Origin: Penaeus vannamei
Taxonomy: Eukaryota > Arthropoda > Malacostraca > Decapoda > Penaeidae
DNA: 64,000 nucleotides
NCBI RefSeq assembly: GCF_042767895.1
Contig: NC_091564.1
Location: forward strand, 34,118,741 to 34,182,740
Reading direction: 5' to 3'
Shown here: positions 39,279 to 54,088 of the stretch, piece by piece
Numbering within the stretch: position 1 is the stretch's first letter
Layout of the letters: each line of letters begins with the position of its first letter
Position numbers and translations under genes: made by a program
Notes under the pieces: model-generated
Told to the model about the DNA's origin: nothing
Database searches by the model: none
Seen by the model: the letters and a program-made list of their open reading frames with translations, nothing else

Positions 39279-41410
39279 ACGGTAAATCGAGAAAAATATT
39301 CCCAATAAATAGAAACTGACAATGCGGAATCTAAAAATGGAAAGAAGAAAATTCAATTTACGTACAGTGAGAAAGGAAATCAAGAGAAACAATTCATTTT
39401 GCAATAATCAAGATGGCGACAGACTGACGGCGAGAAGCAACCCCAGATGAGACTGCACACACGATGGCGCTGTCATGATAAATTTTTTTAAGGATCTCTT
39501 TCTAATCCTTTGGAACGAAAGGCACATCACGCAGCGAGAACTTAGTGAGGTCGCTCAGAATAAAGAAAAGCAAATCATATATTTTATCAGTGAGAAAAAA
39601 CAAATGTCTTGTAAAAAAAGAAAAAAAAAGTAACTCATTTTTCTCATTGATGTAAAAAAAAAAAAAAGTAAAAAGGCATGACCCTACTATTACTGTGAAC
39701 AGAAACCAGTATGCAAATTAACAAAATCCTGTGAAGAATAATTTTTGACACATAAACACACTTCATCATCCCTCAAACTATTTATTTTAAATAAATGATC
39801 ACCGATCGTAGTAATCTCACCGCTGTGGTGCACTGGTAGGGCGCGTGACTTCGACTCCGAGGTCCCGCGTTCGATTCCCAGTCAAGCCGAGTGGACGGTG
39901 TGGTTCCACGCAGGTGCCCTGTGGAAATAACCTTTTTAATTTATATCTTTTATGATTGTATAATTTGGTGTGCAGTTATCACAAAAATAAATAAAAGAAT
40001 CAAAATTATTTACATATATTATGCAACTTACTCGGGAATACTGTGAGAACTTAATAATAAAAGTTGCGAATCTCAAATTTCTCTTTGGTGGTGTCTCACA
40101 GTCATAATATCGCTATCACTAAGCTAATCTATTAATCCCAGTCGGCAATTTTGTAAACAAAAAAGACCTACTATATGATCAGGTCAATATGGTTCTTGTA
40201 GTTATTACAGTCATTCTCAAGAAATCTCTGAATTACGTACAAATGCGTTTTTGGAGTGTTGGGGGAGAGGGAGGGGGGAGGGGGGCGGGGGTCCAAATAT
40301 CCCATAAATCATGATAGCCAATTTTATGTTATTAATATCATTATTGATACCACTGTCAATACTGTTCTTTTCATTATTATTGTTTATGCTTATTCCATTA
40401 TATTTCCTATTGTCTTACTGTTGTAATTATCATTATCATTCAGCATGGTCGTGTTAACCTCATTTTTCTCCAGGATGACATCTTTGGCCTGAGAAATATA
40501 CATTTAGTCTCAAAATAGACTCGTGTGACTTGTCCCTTTTTGATAATTTTACTTTTGAATAAAGTTGCAAACTGTTGTACTTAATATATGCGACAATCAA
40601 AGCGAAAATTGTCATATATTTTTTTTTTCATCACCAATTTTAAGTAAAATTGACTGAAGTCCAAATTGTACACACTATTATTACTATTATTATTACTATT
40701 ATTATCAATATCACAGGAATTATAATTATCATTATTTCTGTTATCATCATCATTATCATCATCATTTGTATTACTGCTATCTTTACCATTATAATCATTA
40801 TTATTGGTATTGCTATTAGCATTATTTTATTACTATTACTGTTAATATCATCATCATTATAAGTATTGTGAAATATCATTACCCTTAATATCAATATTAG
40901 CATCATCATGCCTTTATTACGGTAACAATTTGCTGTTATTGTTGGCATTATCAGTGCAACATTTCTTATCATTACTATCATTGATACCGAATATTGATAT
41001 TGTTATCGGTGCTGTCATTATCATCGTGATCAATTCATTTTTTTTTTTTTTTCTCTAGGATGACCTGAGGTTTGCACATTTAGTCTCAATAAATTATCTT
41101 ATTATTATTGTCGTGTGTTTCACTCTTTGGTAATACTGGAAACTCTGGAGGCCAGAGTCAGGTTAAATTTTTCTCTTTTCTTCTGTGATATATTTCACCA
41201 ATTACGCTCGCTTATAAAAAAAAAAATAGATATTGACTATCCCTTTTTGGTGACCATTTAGTTACTTAAATTCGAAGAGTCCTATTTATAATCTCATAAA
41301 CGAGAAACAGCTTTCATAGCATTCATACAATAGAATTATTAGCATAACAAAAAATACTGAGGCTCAAATTACTTTATATTTCAATGCTAGGTTGAAGTTT
41401 AGTACTCCAT
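39279..41410 (+). repeat. Satellite unit U13 (M1-M2)
   Basis: YY1-like motif at 39410-39418, divergent Arg-like at 39822, G-rich block at 40261-40291, ATT/ATC tract at 40670-40850. It ends in the TTCAATGCTAGG flank just before the second copy of the non-satellite insert. Confidence 0.8.
39822..39887 (+). repeat. tRNA-Arg(TCG)-derived element, copy 14 (divergent)
   Basis: The 5' edge is CGCTGTGGTG and the D region reads GGTAGGGCGCG. Upstream CCGATCGTAGTAATCTCACC differs from other copies. Confidence 0.55.
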
Positions 41411-41796
41411 GGCAAAAAATACCAAGGTTAGAATTTTGAATGTAAGCGCTCATTACGACATCTTGAATATTTACTAATTTGCTGTCCGGAATTGATATGA
41501 TGCAGGTTTTGCTTTTTGATAGCTTGTTTTCTGTTTGCGATGTGATTATTTCTATGTATATTTGTATGTGTTAGAAATACAGAGAGGTAGAGAAAGGGAG
41601 AGATATATGTCCTCGTCGGAATAATCCGATGAAACTTCTTGTAGTGAGTCCGCCATGTTGTACAATGTATTGAATGCAGAGAATGCTGTGATCGCCTTCT
41701 GGAATTGACGTCACACATCCGGGTTCCGGGATTTTCGCGGGAAAATATAACTTGTCTTCGGAAAATCGAAATAAATAAATTATCAATTTTGGGGAA
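41411..41796. other. Non-satellite insert (copy 2, cut by gap)
   Basis: Colinear with 25310-25697, with scattered differences, starting at the same point CCATGGCAAAA. It includes the CRE at 41706-41713 and E2F-like site at 41732-41745. The assembly gap starts within the insert, so its length here is unknown. Confidence 0.7.
41552..41656 (-). pseudogene. Acidic ORF, second copy, frameshifted
   Basis: The ORF starts ATGGCGGACTC, which also matches a YY1-type site with a fair Kozak context, and encodes MADSLQEVSSDYSDEDIYLS followed by a Leu/Ser-rich end. A 2-nt insertion relative to the copy at 25301-25564 shifts the frame and gives a stop after 34 residues. Either the true exon ends before this point or this copy is dead. 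Confidence 0.3.
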
Positions 41797-42296
41797 NNNN
41801 NNNNNNNNNNNNNNNNNNNNNNNNNNNNNNNNNNNNNNNNNNNNNNNNNNNNNNNNNNNNNNNNNNNNNNNNNNNNNNNNNNNNNNNNNNNNNNNNNNNN
41901 NNNNNNNNNNNNNNNNNNNNNNNNNNNNNNNNNNNNNNNNNNNNNNNNNNNNNNNNNNNNNNNNNNNNNNNNNNNNNNNNNNNNNNNNNNNNNNNNNNNN
42001 NNNNNNNNNNNNNNNNNNNNNNNNNNNNNNNNNNNNNNNNNNNNNNNNNNNNNNNNNNNNNNNNNNNNNNNNNNNNNNNNNNNNNNNNNNNNNNNNNNNN
42101 NNNNNNNNNNNNNNNNNNNNNNNNNNNNNNNNNNNNNNNNNNNNNNNNNNNNNNNNNNNNNNNNNNNNNNNNNNNNNNNNNNNNNNNNNNNNNNNNNNNN
42201 NNNNNNNNNNNNNNNNNNNNNNNNNNNNNNNNNNNNNNNNNNNNNNNNNNNNNNNNNNNNNNNNNNNNNNNNNNNNNNNNNNNNNNNNNNNNNNNN
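41797..42296. other. Assembly gap, 500 N
   Basis: Exactly 500 N. The left side is the non-satellite insert and the right side is the GAATTATTCTC satellite flank, so the gap hides the right part of the insert. Confidence 0.99.
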
Positions 42297-42931
42297 GAAT
42301 TATTCTCTAAATAGGTTTCTTATCTAATAGTAGTAGATATATGAAATACAGTATGTGGTTCTCAAAAACAAAGTGATGCTGCAAAAGGAAGGCACTAAAA
42401 GCCAAAACGGTAAATCGAGAAAAATATTCCCAATAAATAGAAACTGACAATGCGGAATCTAAAAATGGAAAGAAGAAAATTCAATTTTCTTACAGTGAGA
42501 AAGGAAATCAAGAGAAACAATTCATTTTGCAATAATCAAGATGGCGACAGACTGACGGCGAGAAGCAACCCGAGATGAGACTGCACACACGATGGCGCTG
42601 TCATGATAAATTTCTTTAAGGATCTCTTTCTAATCCTTTGGAACGAAAGGCAGCGAGAACTTAGCGAGGTCGCTCAGAATAAAGAAAAGCAAACCATATA
42701 TTTTATCAGTGAGAAAAAACAAATGTCGCAAAAAAAAAAAGAGTAACTCATTTTTTCATTGATGTAAAAAAAAAAAAGTAAAAAGGCATGATCCTACTAT
42801 TACTGTGAACAGAAACCAGTATGCAAATAAACAAAATCCTGTGAAGAATAATTTTTGACACATAAACACACTTCATCATCCCTCAAACTATTTATTTTAA
42901 ATAGATGATCACCGAACAGGTTAACCACAAC

Positions 42932-42997
42932 GCAGTGGTGCACTGGTACGGCGCGTGACTTCGACTCCGAGGTCCCGCGTTCGATTCCCAGTCAAGC
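42932..42997 (+). repeat. tRNA-Arg(TCG)-derived element, copy 15
   Basis: Core and body unchanged relative to copy 2. Confidence 0.65.
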
Positions 42998-44461
42998 CGA
43001 GTGGACGGTGTGGTTCCACGTAGGTGCCCTGCGGAAATAACCTTTTTAATTTATATCTTTTATGATTGTATAATTTGGTGTGCAGTTATCACAAAAATAA
43101 ATAAAAAAAATCAAAATCATTTACATATATTATGCAACTTACTCGGGAATACTGTGAGAACTTAATCAATAATAAAAGTTGCGAATCTAATTTCTCTTTA
43201 GTGAAGTGTCACAGTCATAATATCGCTATCACTAAGCTAATCTATTCATCCCAGTCGGCATTTTTTTAACAAAAAAGACCTACTATATGATCAGTTCAAT
43301 ATGGTTCTTGTAGTCTTTACAAAGTCATTCTCAAGAAATCCCTGAATTACGTACAGATGCGTTTTTGGAGTGTTGGGGGAAAGGGAGGGGAGAGGGAGGG
43401 GGAGGGGGGACGGGGGTCCAAATATCCCATAAATCATGAATTTTATGTTATTAATATCATTACTGTCAATACTGTTCTTTTCATTATTATTGTTTATGCT
43501 TATTCCATTATATTTCCTATTGTCTTACTATTGTAATTATCATTATCATTACCATTCAGCATGGTCGTGTTAACCTCATTTTTCTCCAGGATGACATCTT
43601 TGGCCTGAGAAATATACATTTAGTCTCAAAATAGACTCGTGTGACTTGTCCCTTTTTGATCATTTTACTCTTGAATAAAGTTGCAAACTGTTGTACTTTA
43701 TATATGCGACATCCAAAGCGAAAATTATGTCATATATTTTTTTTCATCACTGCAATTTTAAGTAAAATTGACTGAAGTCCAAATTATACACACTATTATT
43801 ACTATTATTATTACTATTATTATCAATATCACTGGAATTATAATTATCATTATTTCTGTTATCATCATCATTATCATCATTATTTGTATTACTGCTATCT
43901 TTACCATTATAATCATTATCATTGGTATTGCTATTAGCATTATTTTATTACTATTACTGTTAATGTCATCATTATAAGTAATGTGGAATATCCTTACTCT
44001 TGTCAATATTATCATCATCATGCCTTTATTACGATAACAAATTGCTGTTATTGTTGACATTATCAGTGCAACATTTCTTATCATTACTATCATTGATACC
44101 GAATATTGATATTGTTATCGGTGCTGTCATTATCATCGTGATCAATTCATATTTTTTTCTCTAGGATGACCTAAGGTTTGCTCAATTAGTCTCAAAAAAT
44201 TATCTTATTATCATTGTCGTGTTTTATTCTTTGGTAATGCTGGAAACTCTGAAGGCCAGAGTCAAGTTAATTTTTTCTCCTTTCTTCTGTGATATATTTC
44301 ACCATTTACGCTCGCTTATAAAAAAAAAAAAATATTGACTCTCCCTTTTTTGGTAATCATTTAGTTACTTAAATTCGAAGATTCCTATTTATAATCTCAT
44401 AAACCAGAAACAGCTTTCATAGCATTCATACAATAGAATTATTAGCATAACATAAAAAAAA

Positions 44462-44672
<211 letters not shown>

Positions 44673-44712
44673 GATTATTCTATAAACTAATAGGTTTCTC
44701 TACTTAACCTAA

Positions 44713-44785
44713 GTTTCTGTGGTGTAGTGGTTACCAGGGCTGACTCTGAATCAGGAGATCTCGGGTTCGATTCCCGACGGGGACG
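44713..44785 (+). tRNA. tRNA-Gln-like gene, anticodon CTG (copy 7)
   Basis: Same sequence type as copies 1 and 5 (GTTTCTG acceptor, CCAG in the D arm), CTG at 44746-44748. TCTATAAA at 44679-44686 (-34 to -27) and T5 at 44800-44804. Confidence 0.7.
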
Positions 44786-46146
44786 CATTAAAATCTACAT
44801 TTTTCCATTTTCATTCATATTTGTGCGCGAATCCTTGATTTTCTTAGAGCTTATTTTTATTTATATCCATGTTTATTAAAAAGTTTATTCTCATTTAGAA
44901 TCGTAATTATAACATCAAAATATTGTTGATAATATTTCCTTTCTTATGTATTTTTCATTTCATCATCATCATCATCATAGCTTTTATTATTATTGATATT
45001 ATCATTATCATCGTTAGTATTATCGTCATCACGATCGTCATCTTCATTATTATATTCCTATCATCATCATACCTATAATCAATTATTGTTTATCGTTATG
45101 ATTATTATTATCATTATAGTTATCGTTCCATTATTATAATCAATTTTATGTTATCATCATAATTAACACATATTAATACTCTTCTTATTTTTCTTATAAT
45201 TTGTTGTTGTTTTTCATAAATTTCTGATTATGATCATGTCAGCAAATTTATCTTTAGGGATGACATTTTTGGCCTGAGGAATAAACATTAAGTCTAATAG
45301 ATTTGCGTGACTATTTTATTTTGCAATGCATATTAAATTTTAACAAAGACATCCAAAGTCAAATCAAATATATCTCTTTCATATCTTTTCTATAATGATT
45401 TCCAAAATCATAAATGTAATTTGATAGAACAGAAAATGAGTGTTATTATTATATGAAATTGTCTACGGTCGAAATTCAGTGTTCAGTATTTATAGACATT
45501 AACGATTAAGAATTATGTTAGCTCGCCACATGTACAAAATATAAAATTAGTTTTTAAGATTGCGTTTTTATTGTTATATCACACCACAAGTCCCCTATTT
45601 TAGAGGGAACGAGAGAGTAAGAGAGACAGTAACAGACACAAAAAGAGACAGACAGACAGGCAAAGAGTGCGGAAGAGAAAGTAAGATAAGGAGTGAGAGA
45701 CAGAGACAGGGAGAGTATGAAAGGGAGAGAGATAGAGACTAGGAACTATGAGAGAGAGAGGGAGAAAGAAAAAAGTAAGAAAAAAAGAGAGGGGGATAGA
45801 GAGAAAGTAGGAGATATTACCTGAGGTTTGTTCAATTAGTCTCAAAAATGTAGATTTTTATTTTTGTCGTGTGTTTTACTCTTTGGTATTACTGGAATTT
45901 TTTTGTCCTTCTTTCTTCTGTGATATATTTTACCATTTACGCTCGCTTATGAAAAATAAATATTGACTATCCCTTTTTTGTGACCATTTAGTTACTTAAA
46001 TACGAAGATTACTATTTATAACCTCATAAACGAGAAACAGCTTTCATAGCATTCATACAATAGCATTATTAGCATAACATAAAAAAATTACTGAGGCTCA
46101 AATTACTTTATATTTCAATGCTAGGTTTAAGTTTAGTACTCCATAT

Positions 46147-46260
46147 GAGAGAGAGAGAGAGAGATTTAGTCACACACACACACACTCACTCACACACACA
46201 CAAACATACTCACTCACTCACTCACTCACTCTCACACACACACACACTCACTCACTCACA

Positions 46261-46301
<41 letters not shown>

Positions 46302-46312
46302 ACAAAAAAAAA
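46147..46312 (+). repeat. Compound (AG)n-(AC)n-(A)n microsatellite
   Basis: A shorter AC part with CACTCACTCAC and CAAACATAC interruptions. Confidence 0.95.
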
Positions 46313-46979
46313 TGGGATAGGGAATTATTCTCTAAATAGGTTTCTTATCTAATAGTAGTAGATATATGAAATACGGTATGTGGTTCTCAAAAACAAAGTG
46401 ATGCTGCAAAAGGAAGACACTAGAAGCCAAAACGGTAAATCGAGAAAAATATTCCCAATTAATAGAAACTGGCAATGCGGAATCTAAAAATGGATACATG
46501 AAAATTCAGTTTACGAACAGTGAGAAAGGAAATCAAGAGAAACAATTAATTCATTTTGCAATAATCAAGATGGCGACAGACTGACGGCGAGAAACAACCC
46601 CAGATGAGACTGCACACAAGATGGCGCTGTCATGATAACTGAATTTCTCTAAGGATCTCTTTCTAATCCTTTGGAACGAAAGGCACATCACGCAGCGAGA
46701 ATTTAGCGAGGTCGCTCAGAATAAAGAAAACCGAACCATATATTTTATCAGTGAGAAAAAATAAATGTTAAAAAAAAAGATTAACTAAATTTTCTCATTG
46801 AAAAAAAAAAAAAAAAAAAAAAAAAAAGCATGATCCTACTATTACTGTGAACACAAACTAGTTTGCAAATAAACAAAATCATGCAAAAAAAAATAACTTG
46901 TCACGTGTTTTAATCACATTTCCTCAAACCACAAACTACTCATTTTAAAAAGATGATCACCGAACAGGTTAACCACAAC

Positions 46980-47045
46980 GCAGTGGTGCACTGGTACGGC
47001 GCGTGACTTCGACTCCGAGGTCCCGCGTTCGATTCCCAGTCAAGC
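46980..47045 (+). repeat. tRNA-Arg(TCG)-derived element, copy 16
   Basis: Core intact; followed by GAGTCGACGG like copy 11. Confidence 0.65.
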
Positions 47046-48562
47046 CGAGTCGACGGTGTGGTTCCACGTAGGTGCCCTGCGGAAGTAACTTTTTTAACAT
47101 TTCTGTTATTATGTATATAATTTGGTGTGCAGTTATCATAAAAATAAGCAAATAAAGAATCAAAATAATTTACATAAGAAATGCAACTTACTCGGGAATA
47201 CTGTGTGAGAACTTAATCAATAATAAAAGTTGCGAATCTCAAATTTCTCTTTAGTGAAGTGTCTCAGTCATAACATCGCTACCACTAAGCTAATCTATTT
47301 ATCCCAGTCGGCAATGTGACCTTTCCTACTAGCAATTTTGTTAACAAAAAAGATCTACTATATGATCAATTCAATATGGTTCTTGTAGTTTTTACAAAGT
47401 CATTCTCAAGAAATCTCTGAATTACCTACAAATGCGTTCTTGGAGTGTTGGGGGAGAGGGAGGGGGGAGGGGGGGATGGGGGTCCAAATATCCCATTAAA
47501 GATATGACAATTATCATGATAGCCAATCTTATGTTATTAATATCATTCTTAATACCACTGTCAATACTATTCTTCTCATTATCATTTATGATTATTCCAT
47601 TATATTTCCTATTGTCTTACTATTGTAATTATCATTATCATTCAGTATGGTCGTGTTAACCTCATTTTTCTCCAGGATGACATCTTTGGCCTGAGGAATA
47701 CAACATTTAGTCTCAAAAATAGACTCGTGTGACTTGTCCCTTTTTGATTCTGTCATTTTACTCTTTGACAAAGTTGGAAACTGTTGTACTTTATAAATGG
47801 GACATCCAAAGGGAAAAATTAAATGTCTTATAATGTTTTCATCACCAATTTTGAGTAAAATTGACTGAGGTCCAAATTATACACACTTTATTATTTCTAT
47901 TATTATTACTATTATTATCAATATCACTGGAATTATAATTGTTATCATTATTTCTGTTATCATCATTATCCTCATTATTTGTATTACTGCTATCTTTACC
48001 ATTATAATCATTATCATTGGTATTGATATTAGCATTATTTTATTACTATTACTGTTAATATCATCATCATTATAAGTATTGTGAAATATCATTACCCTTA
48101 ATATCAACATTATCATCATGCCTTTATTACGATAACTATTTGCTGTTATTGTTGGCATTATCAGTGCAACATTTCTTATCATTACTATCATTGACACCGA
48201 ATATTGATATTGTTATCGGTGCTGTCATTATCATCGTGATCAATTCATATTTTTTTCTCTAGGATGACCTAAGGTTTGCTCAATTAGTCTCAAAAAATTA
48301 TCTTATTATCATTGTCGTGTTTTATTCTTTGGTAATGCTGGAAACTCTGAAGGCCAGAGTCAGGTTATTTTTTCTCCTTTCTTCTGTGATATATTTCACC
48401 ATTTACGCTCGCTTATAAAAAAAAAAATATTGACTCTCCCTTTTTTGGTAATCATTTAGTTACTTAAATCCGAAGATTCCTATTTATAATCTCATAAACG
48501 AGAAACAACTTTCATAGCATTCATACAATATAATTATTAGCATAACATTAAAAAAATACTGA

Positions 48563-48751
48563 GAGAGAGAGAGACTGATAGAGATAGAGATAGAGATAGA
48601 GATAGAGATAGAGATAGAGACAGAGATAGAGATAGAGATAGAGATAGAGATAGAGATAGAGATAGAGATAGAGATAGAGATAGAGATAGAGATAGAGATA
48701 GAGATAGAGATAGAGATAGAGATAGAGAGAGATAGAGAGAGAGAGAGAGAG

Positions 48752-48836
<85 letters not shown>
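48563..48836 (+). repeat. (AGAGAT)n then (AG)n microsatellite
   Basis: About 150 bp of a regular 6-bp AGAGAT array (48578-48735) embedded in AG. No other unit has this hexamer expansion. Confidence 0.95.
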
Positions 48837-48841
<5 letters not shown>

Positions 48842-48877
48842 ATTATATAAATAAATAGGTTTCGTTCATTTAACTAA

Positions 48878-48950
48878 GTTCTTGTGGTGTAGTGGTTACC
48901 ATGGCTGACTCTAAATCAGGAGATCTCGGGTTCGATTCCCGACGGGGACG
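48878..48950 (+). tRNA. tRNA-Gln-like gene, amber-reading anticodon CTA (copy 8)
   Basis: GTTCTTG/CGGGGAC acceptor, perfect T stem with TTCGATT, loop CTCTAAA with CTA at 48911-48913. TATATAAA at 48844-48851 (-34 to -27) and T5 at 48965-48969. It differs from copy 4 in the T loop (TTCGATT against TTCGATC). Confidence 0.65.
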
Positions 48951-50960
48951 CATTAATGTGTTCATTTTTCCATTGTTATTTATATTTGTGCGCGAATCAT
49001 TGATTTTCTTAGAACTTATTTTTATTTATATCCATGTTTATTAAAAAGTTTCTTTTCATAGTTAGAATTGTAATTATGGCATCAAAATACTGTTGATATT
49101 ATTATTTCCTTTCTTATGTATCTTTCATTTCATCATCATCATAGCTTTTATTATTATTGATATCATTATCATTATCATCGTTAGTATTATCATCATCACC
49201 CTTATAATCATCATCACGATCGTCATCTTCATTATTATATTCCTATCATCATCATCATACCTATAATCAATTATTGTTTATCGTTATCGTTATTATTATC
49301 ATTATAGTTATCGTTCCATTATTATAATCAATTTTATGTTATCATCATAATTAACACATATTAATACTCTTCTTATTTTTCTTATAATTTATTTTTCTTT
49401 AGGATGACATTTTTGGCCTGAGGAATAAACATTAAGTCAAATAGACTTGCGTGACTATTTTATTGTGTCATGCATTTAAAATTTTGACAAAGTTGAAAGC
49501 TGTTGTACTTTATAAATAAGACATCCAACGGCAAATCAAATATATCTCTTTCATATCTTTTCTATAATGATTTCCAAAATCATAAATGTAATTTGATAGA
49601 ACAGAAAGTGAGTGTTATTATTATATGAAATTGTCTACGGTCGAAATTCAGTGTTCAGTATTTATAGACATTATCGATCAAGAACTATGTTAGCTCGCCA
49701 CATGTACAAAATATAAAATTAGTTTTAAGATTGCTTTTTTATTGTTATATCACACCACAAGTCCCCTATTTTAGAGGGAACGAGAGAGTAAGAGAGACAG
49801 TGACAGACACAAAAAGAGAAAAGAGACAGACAGACAGGCAAAGAGTGCGGAAGAGAAAGTAAGATAAGGAGTGAGAGACAGAGACAGGGAGAGTATGAAA
49901 GGGAGAGAGATAGAGACTAGGAACTATGAGATAGAGAGAGGGAGAGAGAAAAGAGGAAGAAAAAAAAGAGAGGGGAATAGAAAGTAGGAGAGATTACCTG
50001 AGGTTTGTTCAGTTAGTCTCAAAAATGTATATTATTACTATTGTCGTGTGTTTTACTCTTTGGTAATACTGGAATTTTTTTCTCCTTCTTTCTTCTGTGA
50101 TATATTTCACCATTTACGCTCGCTTATGAAAAATAGATATTGACTATCTCTTTTTTGTGACCGTTTAGTTACTTAAATTCGAAGATTCCTATTTATGACA
50201 TCATAAACGAGAAACAGCTTTCATAGCATTCATACAATAGAATTATTGGCATAACGGAAAGAGAGACAGAAGGAGAAAGAGAGAGAAGGAAAGAGTGAGA
50301 GAAGGAGCAAGAGAAAGGGCATCCATAGCATTTTCAAAGGAAATCTAACAAATTTATTCAAAACTGACTGAGGTCCAAATTATACTCACATTATCATCAA
50401 TGTCATCATTAGTATCCTTAACAGCATTATTTTTATCATTACCATTCTCTTCGATTTTATTAACATCATTAGTACTGTTATTAGCATTATCTTGGTACTA
50501 TTAATGTTTCATCATCATCATCATTATAACTATTATTATCATTACCGTTATTATCAGTATCATTACCATCGTCCCTTTTATTATATAACTATTTCTGATG
50601 TTATCACTGGCATTGGCATTATTAATACATCTTTTTTATCATTACTATCACTGATATCGGATTTTAGCTTTGTTATTTTTGGTATTGGCATTATCATCGT
50701 GATAATTTTTTATAAAGCCCTATTTTTTTCTCTGAGATGACCTCAGGTTTGCTAATTAAGTCTCAAAAAGGGGTCTTGTGAGGTATTTTTTCATAATCAT
50801 TATTGTCGTGTTTTACTTTTTGGCAATGCTGGAAACTGCATAATTATAATAAGTATAATTTGATAATTATAATAAAAGTAGAATTATAATAATAAGTAAG
50901 ATTATAAGTATATTTTTTCCCCTTCTCTTTGTAATATCCTCCACCAGGTCAGGTAGCTCA

Positions 50961-50962
<2 letters not shown>

Positions 50963-51017
<55 letters not shown>

Positions 51018-51027
51018 GTATGTATTT

Positions 51028-51090
<63 letters not shown>
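50963..51090 (+). repeat. (TA)n-(TATG)n-(TA)n compound microsatellite
   Basis: Two long TA tracts separated by TATG repeats and TATTTCTATAA. In other B modules this site is only TATATATATTAG. Confidence 0.95.
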
Positions 51091-51093
<3 letters not shown>

Positions 51094-51379
51094 ATAATAT
51101 GTCTCGTTTCACTGTGATTTCTTTGTTCGTTTAATAACACCAATCCTCTTTATAATTCTATAAACCAGAAACAGCTTACAATTGATTTGCAAAAGCATTA
51201 ATAGCATAATATATAATATTTACTGCTACTCAAATTACTGTAAATTTCAATGCTAGGTACTTCTAGAAATTTATCGATAATGAACTGTAGGTGTTTGCCT
51301 TGAGTTCAGTATAACTTGTTTTTAATTTGTTTTTATTGCATACCTATTCGTTATTTGGCAAATTTGGCACCTCATATGA

Positions 51380-51412
51380 GAGACAGACAGATAGATAGAC
51401 ACACACACACAC

Positions 51413-51495
<83 letters not shown>
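51380..51495 (+). repeat. (ACACAT)n microsatellite
   Basis: GACAGACAGATAGATAG, a short AC run, then about 12 regular 6-bp ACACAT units. Confidence 0.95.
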
Positions 51496-52141
51496 AGGGA
51501 ATTTTTCTCTAAAGAAATAGGTTTCTTATCTACTAGTAGTAGATATATGAAATGCAGTATGTAGTTCTCAAAAACAAAATCATATTGCCAAAGGAAGACA
51601 CTAAAAACCAAAATGGTAAATCGATAATAAAATATTCACAGTAAATAGAAACTGACAATGCGGAATCTAAATTAGATACAAGAAAATTCAATTTACTTAC
51701 AGTGAGAAAGGAAATCAAGAGAAACAATTAATTAATTTTGCAATAATCAAGATGGCGACAGACTGACGGCGAGAAGCAACCCGAGATGAGACTGCACACA
51801 CGATGGCGCTGTCATGATAACTCTGAATTCCTTTAAGGATCTCTTTCTAATTCTTTGTAACGAAAAGCAAATCGAGAACTTAGCGAGGTCGCTCAGAATA
51901 AAGAAAAGCGAACCATATATTTTATCAATAAGAAAAAACAAATGTAAAAAAGAAAAGATTAACTCATTTTTCTCAGTGATGTAAAAAAAAGCATGATCCT
52001 ACTATTACTGGGAACACAAACTAGTATGTAAATAAACAAAATCATGCAAAATATAACTCTTGTCACGTGTTTTAATTACATTTCCTCAAACCTCAAACTA
52101 CTTATTTTAAATAGATGATCACCGAGCAATACAACCACAAC

Positions 52142-52207
52142 GCAGTGGTGCACTGGTACGGCGCGTGACTTCGACTCCGAGGTCCCGCGTTCGATTCCCA
52201 GTCAAGC
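52142..52207 (+). repeat. tRNA-Arg(TCG)-derived element, copy 17
   Basis: Core intact; body ends GTGCCCTGCCG. Confidence 0.65.
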
Positions 52208-53664
52208 CGAGTGGACGGTGTGGTTCCACGTAGGTGCCCTGCCGAAATACCTTTTTTTTTAATTTCTGTTATAATGTATATAATTTGGTGTGCAGTTATC
52301 ATAAAAAATAAGCAAATAAAGAATCAAAATAATTTACATAACATGCAACTTACTCGAGAATACTGTGAGAACTTAATAATAAAAGTTGCGAATCTAATTT
52401 CTCACTATCACTATCACTAAGCTAATCTATTTATCCCAGTCGGCAATGTGACCTTTCCTACTAGCCGATGGCAATTTTGTTAACAAAAAAGACCTACTAT
52501 ATGATCAATTCAAAATGGTTCTTGTAGTTTTTACAAAGTCATTCTCAAGTAATCTCTGAATTACGTACAAATGCGTTCTTGGAGTGTTGGGGAGAGGGGG
52601 GGGGAGGGGGGTCAAATTATCCCATAAATCATGATAGCGAACTTTATGTTCTTGATATCATTCTTAATACCACTGTCAATACTGTTCTTTTCATTATTAT
52701 TGTTTATGCTTATTCCATTATATTTCCTATTGTCTTACTATTGTAATTATCATTATCATTACCATTCAGCATGGTCGTGTTAACCTCATTTTTCTCCAGG
52801 ATGACATCTTTGGCCTGAGAAATATACATTTAGTCTCAAAATAGACTCGTGTGACGTCCCTTTTTTGTCATTTTACTCTTGAATAAAGTTGCAAACTGTT
52901 GTATATAAATGCGACATCCAAAGGGAAAATTATATATCTGATATATTTTTTTATCACGTTTTAAATAAAATTGACTGAAGTCCAAATTGTACACTATTAT
53001 TACTATTGTTATTACTATTATTATCAATATCACTGGAATTATAATTGTTATCATTATTTCTGTTATCATCATTATTATCATTACTTGTATTACTGCTATT
53101 TTTACCTTTATAATCATTAACATTGGTATTGCTATTAGCATTATTTTATTACTATTACTGTTAATATCATCATCGTTATAAGTATTGTGGAATATCATTA
53201 CCTTAAATATCAATATTAGCATCATCATGCCTTTATTACGATAACTATTTGCTGTTATTGTTGGCATTATCAGTGCAACATTTCTTATCATTACTATCAT
53301 TGATACCGAATATTGATATTATTGGTGCTGTCATTATCATCGTGATCAATTCATATTTTTTCTCTAGGATTACCTGAGGTTCGCACATTTAGTCTCAAAA
53401 AATTATCTTATTATTATTGTCGTGTGTTTCACTCTTTGGTAATACTGGAAATTCTGAAGGCCAGAGTCAAGTTAAATTTTCTCCTTTCTTCTGTGATATA
53501 TTTCACCATTTACGCTCGCTTATAAAAAATAAATATTGACTCTCCCTTTTTTGGTAATCATTTAGTTACTTAAATTCGAAGATTCCTATTTTTAATCTCA
53601 TAAACGAGAAACAACTTTCATAGCATTCATACAATAGAATTATTAGCATAACATAAAAAAAAAT

Positions 53665-54088
<424 letters not shown>

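Larger units (their letters stand above)
46560..50258 (+). repeat. Satellite unit U15, complete M1-M2-M3
   Basis: YY1-like motif at 46567-46575, poly-A of about 27 near 46801-46827, Arg-like at 46980, G-rich block at 47450-47482, ATT/ATC tract at 47890-48060, hexanucleotide microsatellite, amber-anticodon tRNA at 48878, and M3 to the GCATAACGG junction with module B. Confidence 0.85.
50259..51741 (+). repeat. Satellite module B, copy with (TA)n expansion
   Basis: GA-rich start, AGGGCATCCATAGCATTTTC, ATC/ATT tracts, GAGATGACCTCAGG, TGGCAATGCTGG, expanded TA tract, and the hexamer AC tract before the satellite flank. It is nearly identical to 55720-57303 in its right half. Confidence 0.75.

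Noticed and set aside
48578..48735. Telomeric repeat
   Set aside because: The hexamer AGAGAT is not TTAGG or TTAGGG and lies inside an AG microsatellite.
50963..51090. Replication origin from the long TA tract
   Set aside because: Simple TA expansion at a microsatellite site; no other origin signal.
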